Below are positions 36,142 through 44,195 of a stretch of 44,210 bases of DNA, piece by piece. The notes under the pieces are model-generated. The model saw nothing but the letters and a program-made list of their open reading frames with translations, did not search any database and was not told the DNA's origin. How positions within the stretch are numbered: the stretch's first letter is position 1; each line of letters starts with the position of its first letter. Origin of the DNA: Pseudomonas viridiflava (GTDB taxonomy: Bacteria > Pseudomonadota > Gammaproteobacteria > Pseudomonadales > Pseudomonadaceae). The translations under genes and the position numbers were made by a program. The stretch lies in the NCBI RefSeq assembly GCF_900580675.1, contig NZ_UTBG01000021.1:1-44210 (forward strand), read 5' to 3'.

Positions 36142-36441
36142 ATGCGAGCCCTCAAACACCCTGCCCTTCAAGACCTGACCCTCGAGCGTCTGCTGTACGC
36201 CCTGAGTGATCCGGTGCGCCTGGACATCGTCCGCTGCCTGGCCGGCGTGCCCGAGGCCACCTGCGGGGAATTGGACGGTGGGCGGCCCAAGTCGAGCATG
36301 TCCCATCATTTTCGCGTACTGCGCGACGCCGGCCTGGTGCAGACCCGCAGCGTCGGCACCACCCACATGAACTCGTTGCGCGGTGAACTGCTTGAGAGCC
36401 GCTTTCCCGGCTTGCTTGAGTGCATCCTCGCCCAGCGCTGA
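36142..36441 (+). CDS. ArsR-family winged-helix transcriptional regulator
   Basis: The 99-residue protein has the ArsR fold: LYALSDPVRLDIVRCLAG for helices 2-3, a recognition helix in GRPKSSMSHHFRVLRDAGLV and the wing VQTRSVGTTHMNSLR. The ELCVCDL metal motif of ArsR/SmtB sensors is missing. Three cysteines (near residues 32, 41 and 94) remain that could react with electrophiles. With XenA next door, a sensor for reactive enones or quinones is plausible, but this is inference. It is probably a repressor of xenA and itself through the operator at 36082-36105. Confidence 0.9.
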   Translation: MRALKHPALQDLTLERLLYALSDPVRLDIVRCLAGVPEATCGELDGGRPKSSMSHHFRVLRDAGLVQTRSVGTTHMNSLRGELLESRFPGLLECILAQR

Positions 36442-36449
36442 AACGCAGT

Positions 36450-36908
36450 TCAGTCCAACAGCGCAATCAGCTGCGACTCTATCGAAGTCTCCCGCACCTT
36501 CAGCAGCGCCAACGTCACCGGCAACTTGAAGCGCCGCCGCCCTGCACTGCCGGGGTTCACGTACAGTGTTGCGCCGCGCCATTCGATGAGCGGCTTGTGC
36601 GAATGGCCGGTGATCACCAGGCGCGTGTGCGTACCGAGTAACGCCGGCACGTCGGCAATGTCATGCACCACCAGCGTTTGCCAGCCGTGCAGATCGATAG
36701 CCAGATGGTCGGGCACCTGCCGCGCCCACTCGGCGTCCAGGTCATTGTTGCCGCGCACCACGTGCAGGGGCGCGATCTGTGCCAGTTGTTCGAGAATTTC
36801 CGGGCTGCCGATATCGCCGGCATGGATAATCTGTTCGCAGCCCTGCAGGGCCGCCACGGCTTCAGGCCGCAGCAGGCCGTGGGTATCGGAAATCACGCCA
36901 ATTTTCAT
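36450..36908 (-). CDS. YfcE/MJ0936-type metallophosphoesterase
   Basis: The 152-residue protein has the calcineurin-like phosphoesterase metal motifs in order: ISDTHG (6-11), HAGDIGS (29-35), VRGNNDLD (51-58), VVHDIA (around 80) and TGHSHKP (100-106). This is the small YfcE type, with Mn-dependent phosphodiesterase activity on model substrates and no settled physiological role. Its stop is 8 bases from the convergent arsR-type stop. Unlikely to be functionally tied to xenA. Confidence 0.92.
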   Translation of the reverse strand: MKIGVISDTHGLLRPEAVAALQGCEQIIHAGDIGSPEILEQLAQIAPLHVVRGNNDLDAEWARQVPDHLAIDLHGWQTLVVHDIADVPALLGTHTRLVITGHSHKPLIEWRGATLYVNPGSAGRRRFKLPVTLALLKVRETSIESQLIALLD

Positions 36909-36937
36909 CAGGCCTCCAAAGCCGCTCCATTTCAGTT

Positions 36938-37933
36938 ATGAGTCGCTATCAACTTAAACGTTTCAGGCGACCACCGAACCTTCCCCCCAAACCGGCGTCC
37001 GAGCTAAGGCACTGTTGCCTACCGCCTCCGCGAGGTCCTCGTTTGAAAGACGCTATCGCCAAGAAATACCGCCTGGTCATCAAGACCATGGGCTACGTGG
37101 GCTGGTCGTTGTTCTGGCTGTTACTGTGGGACGTCGCCGTCACCGTGGACTTCATGCTGTTCCTCACCGCCAAGATCAATTTGCCGCTGATGCCCCTGAC
37201 CCTGTTGGGTTCGGCGCTGGTGGTGCTGATCAGTTTTCGCAACAGCAGCGCCTATAACCGCTGGTGGGAAGCCCGCACGCTGTGGGGGGCAATGGTCAAC
37301 AATTCGCGCAGCTTTGCGCGCCAGGTGCTGACCCTGCTCGACGACCACGGCAGCGAGGTCAACCCGGTCAAGGCCACGCTGTTGCGGCGCCATGTGGCCT
37401 ATGTGAACTGCCTGGCCGCGCACCTCAAGGGCGAGCCGTGCCCCGATGAGATCCGCGCATTCATCCCCGCCGAGGAATTCGCGCGCAGCGGCGCGACCAA
37501 CAACTTTGCGAATGACATCCTTACCGGCTCGGCGGCGCTGCTGGCCCAGGAATACAAGGCCGGGCGCCTGGACAGCATTCGCCTGGCGCGTATCGAGTCG
37601 ACGCTGGTGGACTTGTCCAACGCCCAGGGCGGCATGGAGCGGATCGCCAACACGCCGCTGCCCTACCCCTATGTGTATTTCCCGCGGCTGTTTATCTCGC
37701 TGTTCTGCCTGATCGTGCCGGTCGGCCTGGTGGAATCCCTGGGCTGGTTCACGCCGCTGGCGTCCACGGTGGTGGGCTTTATGCTGCTGGCGATCGAACG
37801 CATCGGCACCGACTTGCAAAGCCCGTTTAACTCCAGCGAACACCAGATCCAGATGGAAACCATCTGCGAAACCATCGAGAAAAACCTGCAGTCGATGCAG
37901 CGTGATGCGCTCGGCGGCGAGCGTATCGGTTAA
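36938..37933 (+). CDS. Bestrophin-like (UPF0187/YneE) membrane channel
   Basis: The protein has hydrophobic segments at about 49-70, 77-100, 245-265 and 270-290. It carries the bestrophin signature RNSSAYNRWWEARTLWG and a late IGTDLQSPFN segment. Bacterial bestrophins are pentameric ion channels of the inner membrane. The start is uncertain: ATG 36938 (331 aa) has no ribosome-binding site and adds a proline-rich leader, while TTG 37043 has GAGG seven bases before it and would give 296 aa, nearer the family length. I lean towards the TTG start but give the longer frame. It is divergent from the phosphoesterase. Confidence 0.85.
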   Translation: MSRYQLKRFRRPPNLPPKPASELRHCCLPPPRGPRLKDAIAKKYRLVIKTMGYVGWSLFWLLLWDVAVTVDFMLFLTAKINLPLMPLTLLGSALVVLISFRNSSAYNRWWEARTLWGAMVNNSRSFARQVLTLLDDHGSEVNPVKATLLRRHVAYVNCLAAHLKGEPCPDEIRAFIPAEEFARSGATNNFANDILTGSAALLAQEYKAGRLDSIRLARIESTLVDLSNAQGGMERIANTPLPYPYVYFPRLFISLFCLIVPVGLVESLGWFTPLASTVVGFMLLAIERIGTDLQSPFNSSEHQIQMETICETIEKNLQSMQRDALGGERIG

Positions 37934-37953
37934 ACACGCCCTTCGGCCTCAAG

Positions 37954-37989
37954 TGCGTGCCCCCGCAGTCGATATACAGGGGGTACGCA
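37954..37989. terminator. Hairpin after the bestrophin gene
   Basis: TGCGTGCCCCC (37954-37964) pairs with GGGGGTACGCA (37979-37989), with one G-U wobble and a 14-base loop, 21 bases after the stop. There is no T tract, so termination is uncertain. Confidence 0.4.
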
Positions 37990-38078
37990 TGGGCCACACC
38001 CCCTTCATAACAACACATGCGACGCTCGACGCCACTGTTTTCCCCTTGCCAAAACTATAAATACCCGCGGGTGAAGTC

Positions 38079-40022
38079 ATGAATATCAAGCAGAAGCTGA
38101 CCTGGGCATTTGCGGGCATCGCCTGCCTGCCGGTCATCCTGGTGGCCATTCTGGTCGTGTTGAATGTGCGCGAGGGGGCCCTGGCCAATTTCCTCGACAG
38201 CAGCGGCCGCGAGATCCGCCAGATCGACAATGGCATGAAGCAGTTTTTCGACGGCATCAGCCAGAACGTCGATTTCGTCGCCAAGGACCCGCGCGTAGTC
38301 GCGGCCAAAGACCTCAAGAGCTACGCCGGCGCCGACGCCGCGCAAATCCCGCTGACCCCGACCAATACCGAGCTGCTGGCGATTTTCGACCAGTTCGCCA
38401 AAAGCCATCCCAGCACCGCCTACCTGTCCCTGGGCCTGAGCGACGGCGGCTACGCCAGCTGGCCGGACGACACCAAACTCAACAATTACGACCCGCGCGT
38501 GCGCCCTTGGTACAAAGCCGCCATCGCCGCGCCGGGCCAGACCGTGCGTACGGGCGCCTACTACTGGGCGCCGGACGACGTCGTGCTGATCGGCACCGTG
38601 CACACCGTGGCCGACGCTGCCGGCAAGATCCTCGGCGTGGTCGGCCTGGACGTGTCGCTCAAGCAGCTCACCGAGCTGGTACGCAACATCAAGCTGGGCG
38701 ACAGCGGCTACCTGATGCTGGTGGAAGCCAACGGCAACGTGCTGGTGGACCCGAGCGACGCCAAGCACAACTTCAAACCCCTGGCCGACCTCGGCCCGAA
38801 CTACGCCGAGCTGGCCAAGGGCGGGGACGGCGTGACCCAAATCGACATCGATGGCGTGGCCTACATGGCCAACGTGGTCAGCTCCAAAGACCTGGGCTGG
38901 CGCTTTATCGGCCTGATCAAGCGTGACGAAGTGATGGCCGGCGCCACCCGCCTGACCTGGCTGATCGCCGCCATCGCTGCCGCACTGGCCGTGGTATTCG
39001 CGATTGTCGGCGCCAGCTTTGCCAGCGTGATCGTGCGCCCGATTCGCGGGGTGGCCGACGGCCTGCAAGAGATTGCCGAAGGTGAAGGCGACCTGACGCG
39101 CCAACTCAAGGTGCAGGGCAAGGACGAAACCGCCAGCCTGGCCGGCTGGTTCAACCAGTTCCTGGGCATGATCGCGCAGCTGGTGCAACGCATCGGCAAC
39201 GCCTCCTCCGACCTGCAAACCGCCGCCGCCGACACCAGCGAAGTCGCGCACAACATGAACCAGGCCGCCGGCCGCCAACGCGAAGCCGTGGAACTGGTGA
39301 GCACCGCGTTCAACGAAATGGTGGCCACCGCCAACGAAGTCGCGCGCTCGTGCAGCGCCGCCGCCACCAGTGCCGACGAAGGCTACCGGGATGTGCACGA
39401 CGGCCAGCAGCACATCGGCGAAGCCACCGGCAGCGTGCTCAAGTTGAGCGAAGACCTGCAAAAGTCGACTCAGACCATGCAGTTGCTCGAGCAGGACAGC
39501 AAAAACATCAACACCATCCTCGACACCATCCGCTCGATTGCCGAACAGACCAACCTGCTGGCGCTCAACGCGGCGATTGAAGCGGCGCGTGCCGGCGATC
39601 AGGGCCGTGGCTTCGCCGTAGTGGCTGACGAGGTACGCGCCCTGGCGCGGCGCACCGCCGACTCCACCGGCGAAATCGACAGTTTGTTGGGCAACCTCGC
39701 CCGCCGCACCCAGGAAGTCACCCAGCAGATGCAGGGCAGCCTGCAGGTGTCGCACACCAGCGTGGAACGCATCCAGCAGGCGCGCGACAGCTTCGACAAG
39801 ATCCGTGGTTCGGTGGACTCGATCCGTGACCAGAACACCCAGATCGCCACCGCCGCCGAGGAACAACACCAGGTCGCCGAGGAAATCAACCGCCACATCG
39901 CGCAGATCCACGCCGATGCGCAACTGGTGGAAGGCTTTGCGCATTCGGCGCAGACCGGCTCGGGGCGCTTGACCGATATTTCCGGCCAGCTCAAAGGCCT
40001 GGTCGGGCGCTTCAAGTTCTGA
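38079..40022 (+). CDS. Methyl-accepting chemotaxis protein with dCache sensor
   Basis: The 647-residue chemoreceptor has a first transmembrane helix (about 8-29), a periplasmic dCache domain (about 35-280), a second helix (about 290-312), HAMP (about 313-370) and a long signalling domain. Its tip [17 protein letters not shown] is near 490-506. The sensor carries YDPRVRPWY and later Y and D residues. The Y-x4-R-x-W-Y spacing equals the amino-acid-binding dCache motif of PctA-like receptors, with a one-residue shift at the second tyrosine. Amino-acid sensing is therefore possible but not certain. No CheR-binding pentapeptide is at the C-terminus. No sigma-28 promoter was found upstream. Confidence 0.94.
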   Translation: MNIKQKLTWAFAGIACLPVILVAILVVLNVREGALANFLDSSGREIRQIDNGMKQFFDGISQNVDFVAKDPRVVAAKDLKSYAGADAAQIPLTPTNTELLAIFDQFAKSHPSTAYLSLGLSDGGYASWPDDTKLNNYDPRVRPWYKAAIAAPGQTVRTGAYYWAPDDVVLIGTVHTVADAAGKILGVVGLDVSLKQLTELVRNIKLGDSGYLMLVEANGNVLVDPSDAKHNFKPLADLGPNYAELAKGGDGVTQIDIDGVAYMANVVSSKDLGWRFIGLIKRDEVMAGATRLTWLIAAIAAALAVVFAIVGASFASVIVRPIRGVADGLQEIAEGEGDLTRQLKVQGKDETASLAGWFNQFLGMIAQLVQRIGNASSDLQTAAADTSEVAHNMNQAAGRQREAVELVSTAFNEMVATANEVARSCSAAATSADEGYRDVHDGQQHIGEATGSVLKLSEDLQKSTQTMQLLEQDSKNINTILDTIRSIAEQTNLLALNAAIEAARAGDQGRGFAVVADEVRALARRTADSTGEIDSLLGNLARRTQEVTQQMQGSLQVSHTSVERIQQARDSFDKIRGSVDSIRDQNTQIATAAEEQHQVAEEINRHIAQIHADAQLVEGFAHSAQTGSGRLTDISGQLKGLVGRFKF

Positions 40023-40047
40023 CAGCTTTGCACTGCAGCGCTGTCAG

Positions 40048-40182
40048 TGTGGCGAGCAGGCTTGCCCTGCGTTGGGGTGCGAAGCGCCCCTGAAACCAGG
40101 CGCTGGGGTCTTTCAGAAAAAACCTCAGTGCCCGCCATGGGGCTGCTACGCAGCCCAACGCAGGGCAAGCCTGCTCGCCACA
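40048..40182. repeat. REPIN-like inverted repeat, GTGGCGAGCAGG family, copy 2
   Basis: The outer arms (TGTGGCGAGCAGGCTTGCCC from 40048, and its complement ending at 40182) are identical to copy 1 at 21314-21447. The inner parts have diverged, including a G inserted or changed after GTTGGG and GCTACGCAGC in the right arm. It separates the chemoreceptor from gcd. Confidence 0.88.
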
Positions 40183-40250
40183 GCGCCATCTGCCGCGCCG
40201 CTCATCGCGCCCTGAATATGTGGCTATCCTCACTCTATCGGTAACAGTCT

Positions 40251-40265
40251 ATTGCGCAGCGCAAT
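40251..40265. promoter_or_regulatory. Palindrome upstream of gcd
   Basis: ATTGCGC-A-GCGCAAT is a perfect 7-base inverted repeat, 68 bases before the gcd start, flanked by an outer imperfect pair (GGTAACAGT and ACTGGTTAC). It could be an operator. It does not fit remembered HexR, GltR or PtxS consensus sequences. Confidence 0.35.
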
Positions 40266-40332
40266 GTACTAACTGGTTACTTATGTTGCTAAAATCGCGT
40301 CTTTGCCCCTCTCACCTTCGAGTCCTGTCGAC

Positions 40333-42741
40333 ATGAAACGAGCATCGCGCGCCACCGGCGCCTCAAGAATCCTACTGCTGGGCCTGGGCGTGATCATCGC
40401 TCTGCTCGGCCTCGCGCTGGCCGTTGGCGGCGCCAAACTGGTCAGTCTGGGCGGTTCCTGGTACTTCCTGGTCGGCGGCGTGGTCATGGCCATTTCCGGC
40501 CTGCTGATTGCCCGACGCAACCCGGTGGGCGCGTGGCTGTTCGCGGCGTTCCTGGTGGGCACGGCGATCTGGGCCGTGGCGGACGTAGGCCTGGTGTTCT
40601 GGCCGCTGTTCTCGCGGCTGTTCATGTTTGCAGCCATCGGCATGGTGGTGGCGCTGGTCTACCCGATGCTCGCAGGCCGTCCTGCACGTGGTGCCTATGG
40701 CGTAGCTGCCGTGCTGGCAATCGGCGTGGCGGTGGCGGCGGGCAATATGTTTGTCGCCCACCCCAGCGTGGCGCCGACCGGCGCCGGCCCTGGCATCACC
40801 CCGGTAGCGCCGGCCGATGCACAGAAAGACTGGGCCCATTACGGCAACACCGAAGGCGGCAGCCGCTTCGCCGCGCTGGACCAGATCAACCGCGACAACA
40901 TCGACAAGCTTAAAGTGGCGTGGACCTACCACACCGGTGACGTGGCCATCAGCGACGGCAACGGCGCCGAAGACCAACTGACCCCGCTGCAGATCGGCAA
41001 CAAGGTGTTCATCTGCACGCCGCACAACAACCTGATCGCCCTCGACGCCGACACCGGCAAAGAGCTGTGGAAGAACGAAGTCAACGCCAAATCGGCGGTC
41101 TGGCAGCGTTGCCGTGGCATGGCGTATTTCGACGCCACTGCGCCGCTCGCCCAGCCGACCCAGCCGAACAGCTCGCCGATTGTTGCCGCCAGCGTTGCCG
41201 CCGGCGCGCAATGCCAGCGCCGCTTGCTGACCAACACGATTGACGCGCGCCTGATCGCCGTGGATGCCGACACCGGCAAATTCTGCGAAGACTTCGGCAC
41301 CCATGGCCAGGTTGATCTGAAAGCCGGCCTTGGCAACGTACCCGACAGCTACTACCAACTGTCCTCGGCGCCGCTGATGGCCGGCACCACCGTCGTGGTC
41401 GGCGGGCGTGTCGCGGACAACGTGCAAACCGACATGCCGGGCGGCGTGATCCGTGGTTTCGACGTGATCACTGGCCAGATGCGCTGGGCCTTCGACCCGG
41501 GCAACCCAGAAGACAAGCAAGCCCCGAGCGGCGACAAGACCTATGTGCGCAGCACTCCGAACAGCTGGGCGCCGATGTCCTACGACCCGCTGATGAACAC
41601 GGTCTTCCTGCCGATGGGCAGCTCGTCCACCGACATCTACGGCGTGGAACGCACCGAGCTCAACCATAAATACGGCGCTTCGGTACTCGCGCTGGACGCC
41701 TCCACCGGTGCTGAAAAGTGGGTGTACCAAACCGTCCACAACGACCTGTGGGACTTCGACCTGCCGATGCAGCCAAGCCTGATCGACTTCACCCCACCCG
41801 GCAGCGACAAGGCTGTACCGGCGGTGGTGATCGGCACCAAGGCCGGGCAGATCTACGTGCTCGACCGTGCCACCGGCAAGCCGCTGACCGAGGTCAAGGA
41901 CGTACCGGTCAAGGCCGCGAACATCCCCAACGAGCCCTACTCGCCAACCCAGCCTAAATCGGTGGGCATGCCGCAGATCGGCGCGCAAACCCTGACCGAA
42001 TCGGACATGTGGGGCGCCACCCCGTACGACCAGCTGCTGTGCCGCATCGACTTCAAAGGCATGCGCTACGACGGCCTGTACACCGCGCCGGGCACCGACA
42101 AGTCGCTGAGCTTTCCGGGCTCCCTGGGCGGCATGAACTGGGGCAGCATTTCCACCGACCCGGTGCACGGCTTTATCTTCGTCAACGACATGCGTTTGGG
42201 CCTGTGGATCCAGATGGTGCCGGCGCAGAAAAACGCCCTGGCCTCGTCCGGTGGTGAAGCGCTGAACACCGGCATGGGTGCCGTACCGCTAAAAGGCACG
42301 CCGTATGCGGTGAACAAAAACCGCTTCCTGTCAGTGGCCGGCATTCCGTGCCAGGCGCCGCCATTCGGCACCCTGACCGCCATCGACATGAAGACCCAGA
42401 AGGTCGCCTGGCAAGTGCCGGTCGGCACGGTTGAAGACACCGGCCCGCTGGGCATCCGCATGCACTTGCCGATCAAGGTTGGCCTGCCGACCCTCGGCGG
42501 CACCCTGTCGACCCAGGGCGGCCTGATCTTTATCGCCGGCACCCAGGACTTCTACCTGCGCGCCTTCAACAGCGGCAACGGTGACGAAATCTGGAAAGCC
42601 CGCCTGCCCGTCGGCAGCCAGGGTGGCCCGATGACCTACGTGTCGCCGAAAACCGGCAAGCAGTACATCGTGATCACCGCCGGCGGTGCACGCCAGTCCA
42701 CCGACCGTGGCGACTACGTGATCGCCTACGCCCTGCCATAA
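40333..42741 (+). CDS. gcd: Membrane-bound PQQ-dependent glucose dehydrogenase
   Basis: The 802-residue protein has about five N-terminal transmembrane helices (to about residue 145) and a periplasmic PQQ beta-propeller. The catalytic aspartate is D471 in TVHNDLWDFD, matching D466 of E. coli Gcd. PQQ-propeller repeats such as GWSY-like YDQLLCRIDF and TPNSWAPMSYDPL are seen, with the family-typical end SYVIAYALP-like GDYVIAYALP. It oxidises D-glucose and other aldoses to lactones in the periplasm and passes electrons to ubiquinone. The ATG at 40333 is chosen because upstream codons are not conserved. Gcd enzymes oxidise L-arabinose in some species, which may matter for the arabinose locus. Confidence 0.97.
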   Translation: MKRASRATGASRILLLGLGVIIALLGLALAVGGAKLVSLGGSWYFLVGGVVMAISGLLIARRNPVGAWLFAAFLVGTAIWAVADVGLVFWPLFSRLFMFAAIGMVVALVYPMLAGRPARGAYGVAAVLAIGVAVAAGNMFVAHPSVAPTGAGPGITPVAPADAQKDWAHYGNTEGGSRFAALDQINRDNIDKLKVAWTYHTGDVAISDGNGAEDQLTPLQIGNKVFICTPHNNLIALDADTGKELWKNEVNAKSAVWQRCRGMAYFDATAPLAQPTQPNSSPIVAASVAAGAQCQRRLLTNTIDARLIAVDADTGKFCEDFGTHGQVDLKAGLGNVPDSYYQLSSAPLMAGTTVVVGGRVADNVQTDMPGGVIRGFDVITGQMRWAFDPGNPEDKQAPSGDKTYVRSTPNSWAPMSYDPLMNTVFLPMGSSSTDIYGVERTELNHKYGASVLALDASTGAEKWVYQTVHNDLWDFDLPMQPSLIDFTPPGSDKAVPAVVIGTKAGQIYVLDRATGKPLTEVKDVPVKAANIPNEPYSPTQPKSVGMPQIGAQTLTESDMWGATPYDQLLCRIDFKGMRYDGLYTAPGTDKSLSFPGSLGGMNWGSISTDPVHGFIFVNDMRLGLWIQMVPAQKNALASSGGEALNTGMGAVPLKGTPYAVNKNRFLSVAGIPCQAPPFGTLTAIDMKTQKVAWQVPVGTVEDTGPLGIRMHLPIKVGLPTLGGTLSTQGGLIFIAGTQDFYLRAFNSGNGDEIWKARLPVGSQGGPMTYVSPKTGKQYIVITAGGARQSTDRGDYVIAYALP

Positions 42742-42753
42742 CCCCCCCTGTTC

Positions 42754-42778
42754 GCGCGGTGCCCCCCCGGCACCGCGC
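42754..42778 (+). terminator. Hairpin between gcd and oprB
   Basis: GCGCGGTGCC (42754-42763) pairs perfectly with 42769-42778 around a loop of five C residues, 12 bases after the gcd stop and 22 bases before the oprB start. It has no T tract. It may partly terminate gcd mRNA and let some transcription into oprB. Confidence 0.55.
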
Positions 42779-42800
42779 CTTGTGCTTTGGAAGAACCCGC

Positions 42801-44066
42801 ATGACCCCCTCTTCTCATGTTTCCCTTGGGCGCCTGTTGCTCGGCCTGACCTTGGGTGCCGCCCTGCCCGTACACGCCGACGACACCACACTGACCGGCG
42901 ACTGGGGCGGCCTGCGCCGTGAACTCGACGCGCAGGGCATCCGCTTCACCGGCGACTACAGCGGCGAAACCGCCTACAACGCCCACGGCGGGCAGCACCG
43001 CTCGGCGCGTTACTCGCAAAACCTCAAGCTGGGCGTGCAGTTCGACCTGGGCAAGCTCTACGGCTTCAACCATGGCGACCGCATCCAACTGACCATCAAC
43101 GACCGGCGCGGCAACAGCGCGTCCGAGGACCTGGTGGGCAACCGCCTGCCGATCCAGGAAAACTACGGCGGCCTCTACACCCGCCTGACCGAGCTGAGCT
43201 ACGAGCGCACGCTGTTCACTCCCGCGCTGAACCTCAAGCTCGGCTATATGGCGATGGGCAACGACCTGGGCGGCCTCGACAGCGGCATCCTGTGCAACTT
43301 CATGAACGCCGGTTTCTGCGGGCACCCGCTGAACATGTCCGGCGGCAGCGGCTGGACCAACTACCCGAATGCCCGCCTGGGCGCACGGGTGAAATACGAC
43401 ATTTCGCCGTCCTGGCAACTGCGCGTCGCCGCTTTTAATGTCGACCCGCAGAGTAACGCCGACTCCAGCCGCGCCTGGCATTTGGGGCCCAAACACACCA
43501 CCGGCACCGTGGTGCCGATCGAGTTGGTGTACAAGCACGCGGGCCCGCTGCCGGGTGAATACAAGCTGGGTTACTACTACGACAGTTCCGACGTGAAACG
43601 CATCGGCAGCGATAAGGAAGTCAGCGGGCGCGGCGGCCACTACCTGCTGATCGACCAGGCGGTGTGGGCCTCCCCTTCTTCGCCGGGCCGAGTGCTGCAT
43701 GCCTTCGGCCAATACTCTGCGGCCAGCGAAGCCGCTTCGCCGTTCAGCAAGTGGTACGGCGCGGGCGTGGTGCTGTACAAGCCCTTCGAAGGCCGACCAC
43801 GGGACACCGTGGCCCTGGGTTATGGCCGCGCAGTGCCGAATACGCGCAGCCGCGATGTGCAAGAGCAGGCAGCCTTCAACGCGGGTACGGATTACCCGAA
43901 CCTCGACAATGCCGAGCAGTTGATCGAACTCAGCTACGGTTACCAGGCCACGCCGTGGCTGACCCTGCGCCCGGATGTGCAATACATCATCGAGCCGGGG
44001 GCGTTTTCCGGTGACGACATCGACAACGCGCTGGTGTTGGGGTTGCAGGTAAAAGCGGTGTTCTAA
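42801..44066 (+). CDS. oprB: OprB-family carbohydrate-selective porin
   Basis: The 421-residue outer-membrane protein has a signal peptide (core about 10-20, cleavage after PVHA near residue 23). The OprB opening LTGDWGGLRRELDAQGI follows, then TELSYERTLFTPALNLKLGYMAMG, LPGEYKLGYYYDSS and a C-terminal phenylalanine (LQVKAVF). The ATG at 42801 follows GGAAGAA. Placed next to gcd, it likely supplies glucose or other sugars to the periplasmic oxidation system. It is a paralog of the porin in the BVMO operon; the two share the GDWGG, HGG and GEYKLGYY/GEYRLGYY blocks. Confidence 0.95.
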   Translation: MTPSSHVSLGRLLLGLTLGAALPVHADDTTLTGDWGGLRRELDAQGIRFTGDYSGETAYNAHGGQHRSARYSQNLKLGVQFDLGKLYGFNHGDRIQLTINDRRGNSASEDLVGNRLPIQENYGGLYTRLTELSYERTLFTPALNLKLGYMAMGNDLGGLDSGILCNFMNAGFCGHPLNMSGGSGWTNYPNARLGARVKYDISPSWQLRVAAFNVDPQSNADSSRAWHLGPKHTTGTVVPIELVYKHAGPLPGEYKLGYYYDSSDVKRIGSDKEVSGRGGHYLLIDQAVWASPSSPGRVLHAFGQYSAASEAASPFSKWYGAGVVLYKPFEGRPRDTVALGYGRAVPNTRSRDVQEQAAFNAGTDYPNLDNAEQLIELSYGYQATPWLTLRPDVQYIIEPGAFSGDDIDNALVLGLQVKAVF

Positions 44067-44086
44067 ACGCCTGAAACGCGGTCAAA

Positions 44087-44110
44087 AAATGTGGGAGGGG
44101 GCTTGCCCCG
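44087..44110. repeat. REP half-element interrupted by the mobile element
   Basis: AAATGTGGGAGGGGGCTTGC continues to CCCCG at 44110 and matches the left arm of the REPIN at 34833. After the CCCCG the sequence departs from the REP and enters the insertion sequence, and the second arm is not seen within the window. Confidence 0.65.
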
Positions 44111-44115
44111 GTACA

Positions 44116-44160
44116 AACCGGGGACATCGTTTACATTTCTAACCGGGGACATGGTTTACA
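44116..44160. repeat. Tandem direct repeats at the insertion-sequence end
   Basis: AACCGGGGACATCGTTTACA at 44116-44135 recurs as AACCGGGGACATGGTTTACA at 44141-44160, a single-base difference with a 25-base period. Such subterminal repeats often bind transposase. Two copies do not make a CRISPR array. Confidence 0.8.
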
Positions 44161-44170
44161 GGTTAATACG

Positions 44171-44195
44171 CATGATCAGGAGGTAACTGATCATG
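44171..44195 (+). promoter_or_regulatory. Hairpin over the transposase ribosome-binding site and start
   Basis: CATGATCA (44171-44178) pairs exactly with TGATCATG (44188-44195). The loop contains most of the AGGAGG ribosome-binding site and the right arm contains the ATG start codon, so folding should restrict translation initiation. Confidence 0.6.

Noticed and set aside
36052..36582. N-terminal extension of xenA
   Set aside because: It would run through the operator and the opposite arsR-type gene; the conserved start MSALFEP is at 36051.
37990..38078. Possible sigma-28 promoter for the chemoreceptor
   Set aside because: No TAAA-N15-GCCGATAA-like pair was found upstream of the start.
38055..39944. 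629-codon open frame on the minus strand
   Set aside because: It is antisense to the chemoreceptor, with low-complexity His/Val/Gly-rich translation and no domains.
40372..42168. 598-codon open frame on the minus strand
   Set aside because: It is antisense to gcd and gives a compositionally odd protein.
44116..44160. Possible CRISPR-like repeats
   Set aside because: There are only two copies with a 5-base gap, next to a transposase start. This is an IS end structure.
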